NCBI GenBank assembly: GCA_030456405.1 | Contig: JAKDNQ010000070.1 | Coordinates: 1 to 10,061, forward strand | Length of the DNA stretch: 10,061 nucleotides | Direction: 5' to 3' | Source: Nitrospira sp. | GTDB taxonomy: Bacteria; Nitrospirota; Nitrospiria; Nitrospirales; Nitrospiraceae | Shown: piece after piece, positions 5,806-10,061 of the stretch | Position numbering within the stretch: position 1 is the first letter of the stretch | How the letters are laid out: each line of letters starts with the position of its first letter | The notes under the pieces: generated by a model | What the model was told of the DNA's origin: nothing | The model's input: the letters and a program-made list of their open reading frames with translations, nothing else | Databases searched by the model: none | Program-made: the position numbers and the translations under genes

Positions 5806-6303
5806 ATGAGTACCGTCGATCGACCCAACGAACAAAACTTGGTTGAATACCGGGTGGAGCGTATCCTGGAAGAGGCCAACACCGATACGAGGATTGTCGT
5901 CTTGGCCCGTCAGGACGGTGTCCCGGACACATTTCCGATTTGGGTCGGGGCTGCAGAAGGCAATGCTATTAAACTCGCGCTCGATACCATGATCACGCCA
6001 CGGCCCATGAGCCATGATTTGGTCAAGAGTTTCGCCGAGCACCTGAATATCGCGATTCAACGCGTCGTCATTACGGACGTCAAAAGCAGTACGTATTATG
6101 CCACGGTGCATGTCGCGAACAAAGGCCTGGAGCGGACAATCGATTCCAGACCCAGCGACGCCATCTCGTTGGCCCTTCGAGCTCCTTGCCCAATTTACAT
6201 CGCCCAAGACGTGTTAAAGCGGCGGAGTACGACGAATCTCGACGCTTGGCTGGCAAAGCTGGAGTCGAAAGATATCGGTGCACCGGAAGCACAAGAAACC
6301 TAG
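5806..6303 (+). CDS. Bifunctional nuclease (DUF151/BFN) family protein, second copy
   Basis: A 165-residue paralogue of the gene just upstream, sharing the block order: FPIWVGAAEGNAIK (43-56), PRPMSHDLVKSF (65-76), RVVITDV (86-92) and DSRPSDAISLALR (113-125). It has about ten extra residues at the N-terminus and a different, less acidic end. Away from these blocks the two copies differ widely, so the duplication is old. The Shine-Dalgarno is weak (GATAG), and with only 17 bp between genes translation may depend on read-through by ribosomes. Its stop is TAG (6301-6303), and these are also the first bases of the intergenic repeat that follows. Function as for the first copy; whether the pair acts as a heterodimer is not known. 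Confidence 0.9.
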   Translation: MSTVDRPNEQNLVEYRVERILEEANTDTRIVVLARQDGVPDTFPIWVGAAEGNAIKLALDTMITPRPMSHDLVKSFAEHLNIAIQRVVITDVKSSTYYATVHVANKGLERTIDSRPSDAISLALRAPCPIYIAQDVLKRRSTTNLDAWLAKLESKDIGAPEAQET

Positions 6304-6507
6304 TAGGCTGCGGAAAAACTCGATTTATACACAAAATGCCGTTGGAATCTTCCATATGGCGCCGATGTCAAAACAGGTTCAGGATGTTCAAAAAGGCCGT
6401 CCAGCAAGGCCGCAGTGAACGAAGAGGCGAGAGGCGTACGCTTCGGTACGTTGAGTCTCTGAGCGACGCGAGAACGCCGCTGGCGGAATTTTTCAGCATC
6501 CTGCTAG
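6301..6507 (+). repeat. Intergenic palindromic repeat, copy 1 (bfn2-rplM gap)
   Basis: The repeat starts at the bfn2 stop codon (TAG, then TAGGCTGCGGAAAAACTC) and ends TTTTTCAGCATCCTGCTA, 32 bases before the rplM start. Its core (6380-6506) begins CAGGATGTTCAAAAAGG and closes with the inverted copy of that end. At its centre CGTAC (6435-6439) and GTACG (6446-6450) close a GCTTCG loop, inside a longer stem with GAGA/TCTC. The core matches copy 2 at about 88% by eye, with one 2-base indel. About 57 bases (6322-6379) between the left end and the core are not shared with copy 2. There is no coding capacity; a small non-autonomous mobile element or REP-like repeat is likely. Confidence 0.85.
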
Positions 6508-6538
6508 TCACTCAATCGTGAAAGAACGGAGAGAACTA

Positions 6539-6967
6539 ATGTTGAGCTATATGCAAAAGCCGTTAGACGTGCAGGAAAAGTGGTATCTCGTGGATGCGGA
6601 GGGGAAGACGCTGGGCCGTCTAGCAGCCCGGGTTGCCGGGATGTTGCGCGGAAAACACCGGCCGACCTTTACCCCTCACGTAGATATGGGTGACCATATC
6701 GTGGTGATCAATGCGGAAAAGATTCATCTCACCGGCAACAAGATGGTCGCCAAACTCTATCGCCGTCATAGCGGCTATCCTGGTGGAATCAAAACAGCCA
6801 CCGCGCAGCATGTCTTCCGAAAGGATCCGACAGAACTCTTAACGAAAGCGATTGAAGGGATGCTTCCCAAAAACCCGCTGGGAAATCATATGGCAAAGAA
6901 GCTCCGTGTCTATGTAGGGCCCACCCATCCGCATCAGGCCCAACGACCGGAACCGATCACCCTATAG
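6539..6967 (+). CDS. rplM: 50S ribosomal protein L13
   Basis: L13 is an early-assembly protein of the large ribosomal subunit that binds 23S rRNA. The 142-residue product has the same length as the E. coli protein. It shows [19 protein letters not shown] (16-34), [20 protein letters not shown] (36-55), GYPGGIK (79-85) and the family signature [20 protein letters not shown] (107-126), ending [15 protein letters not shown] chose the ATG at 6539 because GGAGAG lies 5 bases before it; a GTG at 6518 would add seven residues running back towards the repeat, and the ATG at 6551 has no ribosome-binding site. It pairs with rpsI as in most bacteria, but the usual short gap is widened to 183 bp by a repeat whose first three bases are this gene's TAG stop. 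Confidence 0.97.
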   Translation: MLSYMQKPLDVQEKWYLVDAEGKTLGRLAARVAGMLRGKHRPTFTPHVDMGDHIVVINAEKIHLTGNKMVAKLYRRHSGYPGGIKTATAQHVFRKDPTELLTKAIEGMLPKNPLGNHMAKKLRVYVGPTHPHQAQRPEPITL

Positions 6968-7120
6968 CAGGATGCGGAAAAACTCTCTGAATGGCGGGAT
7001 GCTCAAGAAGGCCGTCCGGCAAGGCCGCAGCAAGTGAAGAGGCGAGGCGTACGCTTCGGTACGTTGAGCCTCTGAACGATGCGAGAACGATGCTGGCGGA
7101 CTTTTTCAGCATCCCGCTAG
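6965..7120 (+). repeat. Intergenic palindromic repeat, copy 2 (rplM-rpsI gap)
   Basis: The repeat begins at the rplM stop codon (TAGCAGGATGCGGAAAAACT) and ends TTTTTCAGCATCCCGCTAG, 30 bases before rpsI. The core at 6995-7119 is 125 bp. Its ends are imperfect inverted repeats: CGGGATGCTCAAGAAGGCC at the left against the reverse complement of GGACTTTTTCAGCATCCCG at the right. The centre is CGTAC (7048-7052), loop GCTTCG, GTACG (7059-7063), flanked by GAGG/CCTC. Compared with copy 1, only about 11 bases (against about 57) separate the left end from the core. It splits a normally tight ribosomal protein pair. Confidence 0.87.
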
Positions 7121-7150
7121 ACATCACACGGAAGAAGGAGACTAGATAGC

Positions 7151-7543
7151 ATGGCAGTCGCGACTCACTATGCAACCGGACGACGAAAGTGTGCCATTGC
7201 CAGAGCCTGGGTCACCGGGAGGGCAGGCGACATTACCATCAACGAACAACCGATCGAGAAGGCGTTCCCACGGCTGACCCTGCGACAGATTATTCAGTTC
7301 CCGCTTGAGATCGGCGGCGTAATGGGACAGTACTCCATAAAAGCCACGGTCCATGGCGGCGGACCGACGGGCCAAGCCGGCGCCCTGCGCCATGCCATCG
7401 CGCGCGCGTTGGTAGAACTCAACCAACCCCTTCGTACACCCTTGAAGAAGGAAGGTTTGTTGACACGTGACTCGCGCGTCAAGGAACGAAAGAAGTACGG
7501 ACAAAAAGGCGCGAGAAAGCGGTTCCAGTACTCAAAACGATAA
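7151..7543 (+). CDS. rpsI: 30S ribosomal protein S9
   Basis: S9 sits in the head of the small subunit, and its basic C-terminal tail reaches the P-site tRNA. The 130-residue product has the E. coli length. It shows ATGRRKCAIARAWVTGRAG (8-26), the family signature GGGPTGQAGALRHAIARAL (69-87), LLTRDSRVKERKKYGQKGAR (103-122) and the required tail KRFQYSKR. Start ATG 7151 follows AAGGAG by 10 bases, so spacing is slightly long; that ribosome-binding site lies just outside the right end of repeat copy 2. A strong intrinsic terminator follows 20-50 bp after the stop and closes the rplM-rpsI unit. Confidence 0.97.
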   Translation: MAVATHYATGRRKCAIARAWVTGRAGDITINEQPIEKAFPRLTLRQIIQFPLEIGGVMGQYSIKATVHGGGPTGQAGALRHAIARALVELNQPLRTPLKKEGLLTRDSRVKERKKYGQKGARKRFQYSKR

Positions 7544-7562
7544 TCATCGGAGCCACAGTCGG

Positions 7563-7595
7563 AAAAAGGGAAGGCTCCATGCCTTCCCTTTTTTT
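7563..7595 (+). terminator. Intrinsic terminator after rpsI
   Basis: An 8-bp GC-rich stem (GGGAAGGC, 7568-7575, with GCCTTCCC, 7581-7588) closes a TCCAT loop and is followed by seven T residues (7589-7595). The preceding A run (7563-7567) extends the stem and would make it work in both directions. argC starts only 31 bp later. Confidence 0.94.
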
Positions 7596-7626
7596 ATGCC
7601 TGTGGATCACAGGATAGGTGAAACAG

Positions 7627-8700
7627 ATGAACAAAGTGCGCGTTGCCATTGCAGGAGCCAGTGGATATGCCGGAGCAGAACTTGTTCGCTTAGCGGCCCT
7701 CCATCCGCACTTCGATCTCCACGCCGTCACTTCAGAGAAGTCCACAGGGTCTTCCGTGGGAACAGTCTTCCCGAGTCTGGCTGGACTCGTGTCTCTCTCA
7801 TTTCAAGCGCTCTTGCCGGAAGCTTTGGCAGAACAGGCCGATGCAGTCTTCTTGGCCCTCCCCCATACCAAATCGCTAGAGCCGGTTTCCGCCTGTCTCA
7901 AAACCGGCAAACTGGTTGTGGACCTCAGCGCAGATTACCGGCTGACAGATCCTGTCGTCTATGAGCAATGGTATAAGACGCCGCACACCTATCCAGGCTT
8001 GCTGAAAGACGCCGTCTACGGACTTCCGGAATTGCATCGTGCCTCCATTGCCAAGGCAAAACTCGTCGCATCACCTGGCTGCTACCCGACAGCAGCTGTT
8101 TTACAATTGGCTCCCCTCTTCGCCCAAGACCTGGTGCAATCGGACACCGTCGTCATCGATGCCAAGTCCGGTATCTCCGGAGCTGGACGAAGCCCGGCGC
8201 TCCCCTACCATTTCCCCGAAGCGCATGAGTCTTTAGAGCCATACAAGCTAGGTGAGCACCGCCATATTCCTGAGATAGAACAAGAACTAGGTGGACTTCT
8301 TCAACGAGCCACTCAAACATCAAAGACAGGGGCCGCACAGCCGATTGTGACGTTCACCCCCCACCTCGTCCCAATGAATCGGGGGATTCTGAGCACGGCT
8401 TACTGCAAGTTGAAGAGTCCGATGGCCCTGCCGGACCTGCGCGCATTGTATCGGGACTTTTACAAAGGTGAGCGGTTTGTCAGATTCCTGGAAGAGATCG
8501 TTCCGAACCCGCGCTACATCAAGGGCTCTAACTATTGCGACATCGGAGTCTACCTTGATTCCCGTTCAGGATCGGTTATTACGGTAGCCGCGCTGGATAA
8601 TCTGGTGAAGGGCGCAGCAGGCCAAGCCATTCAAGCCATGAACCTCATGTTGGGCTTGCCTGAGGAGACAGGGCTGACGGCTCCCGCCGCCTACCCCTAG
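7627..8700 (+). CDS. argC: N-acetyl-gamma-glutamyl-phosphate reductase
   Basis: ArgC reduces N-acetylglutamyl phosphate with NADPH to N-acetylglutamate semialdehyde, the third step of arginine synthesis. The 357-residue protein opens with the nucleotide-binding motif VAIAGASGYAGAEL (6-19). Further blocks are FLALPH (75-80), VVDLSADYRL (97-106), YGLPELHR (131-138), the catalytic cysteine in SPGCYPTA (Cys152) and the histidine motif GEHRHIPEIEQEL (209-221). FTPHLVPMNRGILST and GSNYCDIG follow in the C-terminal half. I chose ATG 7627, six bases after AGGTGA; a GTG at 7618 would add three residues. No promoter is visible in the 31 bp after the rpsI terminator, so it may start inside rpsI or depend on terminator read-through. 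Its TAG stop (8698-8700) is the first three bases of repeat copy 3. Confidence 0.96.
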   Translation: MNKVRVAIAGASGYAGAELVRLAALHPHFDLHAVTSEKSTGSSVGTVFPSLAGLVSLSFQALLPEALAEQADAVFLALPHTKSLEPVSACLKTGKLVVDLSADYRLTDPVVYEQWYKTPHTYPGLLKDAVYGLPELHRASIAKAKLVASPGCYPTAAVLQLAPLFAQDLVQSDTVVIDAKSGISGAGRSPALPYHFPEAHESLEPYKLGEHRHIPEIEQELGGLLQRATQTSKTGAAQPIVTFTPHLVPMNRGILSTAYCKLKSPMALPDLRALYRDFYKGERFVRFLEEIVPNPRYIKGSNYCDIGVYLDSRSGSVITVAALDNLVKGAAGQAIQAMNLMLGLPEETGLTAPAAYP

Positions 8701-8918
8701 CAGGATGCTGAAAACTGAGGCGGGGTAGCTGGGACGATCCCCGTGCTCGCGCAACGCGCGGCTTGAGAAAGCCCTCGTTGGACGCGCGCAGTTGGGATCA
8801 TCCCAGCCACCCCTTATAAAAGGGATAGTTCACTGCGGCCTTGCCTGCGGAACGGCGCGTCTCGGCGCGCCGGGGCTGGGCGGGTGAGACGTTTGGACTT
8901 TTTGAGCATCCTACGCAG
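8698..8918 (+). repeat. Intergenic repeat, copy 3 with a distinct interior (argC-argJ gap)
   Basis: The left end TAGCAGGATGCTGAAAAC starts at the argC stop, and the right end TTTTTGAGCATCCTACGCA is its imperfect inverted copy. The interior differs from copies 1 and 2: a 92-nt hairpin (8722-8813), a CCCTT/AAGGG mini-stem (8811-8824) and a 7-bp GC stem (CGGCGCG 8853-8859 / CGCGCCG 8866-8872). The stretch TTCACTGCGGCCTTGC (8829-8844) matches the reverse complement of the copy 1 core, so this copy is partly homologous and lies in the opposite orientation to copies 1 and 2. About 50 GC-rich bases then interrupt that shared part before TGGAC-TTTTTGAGCATCC. No protein is encoded. Confidence 0.8.
8722..8813. 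other. 92-nt long hairpin inside repeat copy 3
   Basis: The outer arms (8722-8741 and 8794-8813) pair at 18 of 20 positions around GGGGTAGCTGGGACGATCCC. The inner arms continue with CGCGCAACG-like and CGTTGGACGCGCG-like strands (one bulge). The apex is a perfect GGCTT-GAGA-AAGCC (8760-8773), a GNRA-type loop if transcribed. As RNA this would be one of the most stable folds in the window. It lacks a T tract, so it is not a standard terminator. Confidence 0.75.
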
Positions 8919-8930
8919 TTTGAATAGGAT
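8902..8930 (+). promoter_or_regulatory. Possible hybrid promoter for argJ at the right end of repeat copy 3
   Basis: TTGAGC (8902-8907), part of the repeat's terminal inverted repeat, a 17-base spacer and TAGGAT (8925-8930) just outside the repeat give a sigma70-like site (4/6 and 4/6). The -10 is part of the perfect 12-bp palindrome AGGATATATCCT (8926-8937). The predicted start is about 20 bases before the argJ ATG. Confidence 0.33.
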
Positions 8931-8944
8931 ATATCCTCTCAATC

Positions 8945-8959
8945 ATGGGTAAAAAATGA
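8945..8959 (+). other. Possible four-codon leader ORF overlapping the argJ start
   Basis: ATG GGT AAA AAA TGA encodes Met-Gly-Lys-Lys, and its stop overlaps the argJ start as ATGA. Such 4-base overlaps are typical of translational coupling. The ribosome-binding site for either start is weak (AGGA 14 bases before this ORF; GGGT before argJ). It could equally be chance in an A-rich leader. Confidence 0.2.
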
Positions 8960-10061
8960 CAACTGCATCTCCCCGCAGTGGAGTCACCGCACCGGTGGGA
9001 TTCCGCGCAGCCGGTACCCATTGCGGCATCAAAAAACCAGGCCTGCTGGACCTCGCGCTCATCGTTTCAGAACAGAGCGGTCCCATCGCCGGAGTCTTCA
9101 CCAAAAATCAGGTGGTCGCAGCGCCGGTCATCATCGATCGTCTACATCTGCGCCAGGGAACCGGCCGAGCCATACTCGTGAATAGCGGTAATGCCAATGC
9201 CTGTACCGGCGCCCAAGGATTGGCTGCTGCAAAGAAAACTGCCACCGTGCTCGCACGTCACATCGGAGTTCCCTCGCAGCACGTGTTCATCGGTTCTACC
9301 GGCGTGATCGGTCGCGTCTTGCCGGTCGATCGAATCGTCAAGGGCATCCCGAAGCTCCTTGCTCAACTCAGCGACCGGGGAGGCATGGATGCCGCTAGAG
9401 CAATCATGACGACCGACCTCCGTCCAAAGTCCATTGCCCTTCAAGACACCATCGGCGGTTGTTTGATTACCATCGGCGGGATGGCCAAGGGCTCTGGAAT
9501 GATCCATCCAAACATGGCGACGATGCTGGCCTATTTCACCACGGATGCGTCGATCACGAAGAGCGTCCTCCAACGGGCGCTAAATCTGGCCGTCAACGAG
9601 TCGTTCAATTGCATCTCAGTCGATGGAGACACGAGCACCAACGATACGGTCCTCTGTCTGGCAAACGGTATGGCTGCGAACCGCAAGATCGAAGAAGGCA
9701 CGGCTTCCTTTCGTCGATTTCTGCTGCTCCTGACAGAAGCCTGCCAATCACTCGCGCTGGCGATTTGCCGCGACGGGGAGGGCGTGACCAAAGTGGTAAA
9801 CATTGAGGTGACCGGAGCCGCCACCGTAGCGCAGGCACGGCAGGTAGCTCACACCATTGCCACCTCGAACTTGGTCAAGACCGCTCTCTTCGGCGAGGAT
9901 GCCAATTGGGGTCGCGTCATGGCGGCGATCGGGCGAGCCGGGGTCCCCATTACTCCTTCAAAGCTGAGTCTCTCGTTCGGCGGAGTTCCAATGGTAGAAA
10001 AAGGCATGGGTCTCGGACTCGCTGCTGAAGCCCGCATCGCGAAGGTTTTTCGCCAAAAAGA
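8956..10061 (+). CDS. argJ: Glutamate N-acetyltransferase / amino-acid acetyltransferase, 3' end missing
   Basis: ArgJ transfers the acetyl group from N-acetylornithine to glutamate, which recycles it in arginine synthesis; some members also use acetyl-CoA. 368 codons are visible of about 405 expected. Blocks in order: GFRAAGTHCGIKKPGLLDLA (15-34), VFTKNQVVAAPV (47-58), ILVNSGNANACTG (73-85), FIGSTGVIG (111-119), then the self-cleavage site KGSGMIHPNMATMLAYFTTDA (178-198), where Thr189 becomes the N-terminal nucleophile of the beta chain. CISVDGDTSTND and LVKTALFGEDANWGRVMAAIGRAG follow. Start ATG 8956-8958 fits family length, though its Shine-Dalgarno is poor. Sequence alone does not settle whether it is mono- or bifunctional. 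It pairs with argC across repeat copy 3. Confidence 0.95.
   Translation, partial: MTTASPRSGVTAPVGFRAAGTHCGIKKPGLLDLALIVSEQSGPIAGVFTKNQVVAAPVIIDRLHLRQGTGRAILVNSGNANACTGAQGLAAAKKTATVLARHIGVPSQHVFIGSTGVIGRVLPVDRIVKGIPKLLAQLSDRGGMDAARAIMTTDLRPKSIALQDTIGGCLITIGGMAKGSGMIHPNMATMLAYFTTDASITKSVLQRALNLAVNESFNCISVDGDTSTNDTVLCLANGMAANRKIEEGTASFRRFLLLLTEACQSLALAICRDGEGVTKVVNIEVTGAATVAQARQVAHTIATSNLVKTALFGEDANWGRVMAAIGRAGVPITPSKLSLSFGGVPMVEKGMGLGLAAEARIAKVFRQK

Noticed and set aside
6186..6521. 111-codon plus-strand ORF covering the bfn2 end and repeat copy 1
   Set aside because: It overlaps bfn2 out of frame and then translates the palindromic repeat; no domain and no start signal.
7467..7964. 165-codon plus-strand ORF spanning rpsI end and argC start
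   Set aside because: It crosses the intrinsic terminator and overlaps two conserved genes out of frame.
1..10061. CRISPR array, insertion sequence, prophage, toxin-antitoxin or defence cassette
   Set aside because: All genes but one are identifiable housekeeping or conserved families; there are no spaced direct repeats, transposase, integrase or toxin-like small pairs.

Overview
This 10,061-base window (about 55% GC by eye) is ordinary bacterial chromosome. The mix of genes suggests a Nitrospira-like member of the Nitrospirota: a hemX/ccsA-type gene with hemA and hemC, paired DUF151 nucleases, rplM-rpsI-argC-argJ, and repeated palindromic intergenic elements. This assignment is inference from gene content and style, not from a database match. 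I see no phage, insertion sequence, CRISPR or recognisable defence system. The most unusual material is a family of intergenic repeats.

Left block, minus strand (1-2424): a tetrapyrrole operon reads ccsA/hemX-like -> hemA -> hemC, and hemC runs off the window. ccsA and hemA are one base apart. A strong sigma70-type promoter for the operon has its -35 box inside the first codons of the divergent plus-strand gene. That divergent gene (2404-3219) encodes a diverged RsmI-type tetrapyrrole-methylase-fold protein. Its 3' end overlaps a convergent TusA-like sulfur-carrier gene (3183-3479) by 37 bp.

Middle block (3570-4851): an exported, glycine-rich protein of unknown function lies on the minus strand with its own promoter, a leader of about 105 nt and a perfect intrinsic terminator. 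Upstream of it on the same strand is tRNA-Leu(CAA) with an encoded CCA end.

Right block, plus strand (4852-10061): a small YggX-like protein with two CxxC pairs is followed by two tandem DUF151 bifunctional-nuclease paralogues under a good promoter. Then come ribosomal proteins L13 and S9, an intrinsic terminator, and the arginine genes argC and argJ; argJ is cut by the window end.

Three intergenic gaps in the right block (bfn2-rplM, rplM-rpsI, argC-argJ) are filled by related repeats with imperfect terminal inverted repeats (about TAGCAGGATGCTGAAAA). In every case the first three bases of the repeat are the TAG stop codon of the upstream gene. Copies 1 and 2 share a palindromic core of about 125 bp. 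Copy 3 keeps the ends but carries a different interior with a 92-nt hairpin capped by a GAGA loop. This docking of a mobile-looking repeat on stop codons is the best lead in the window.
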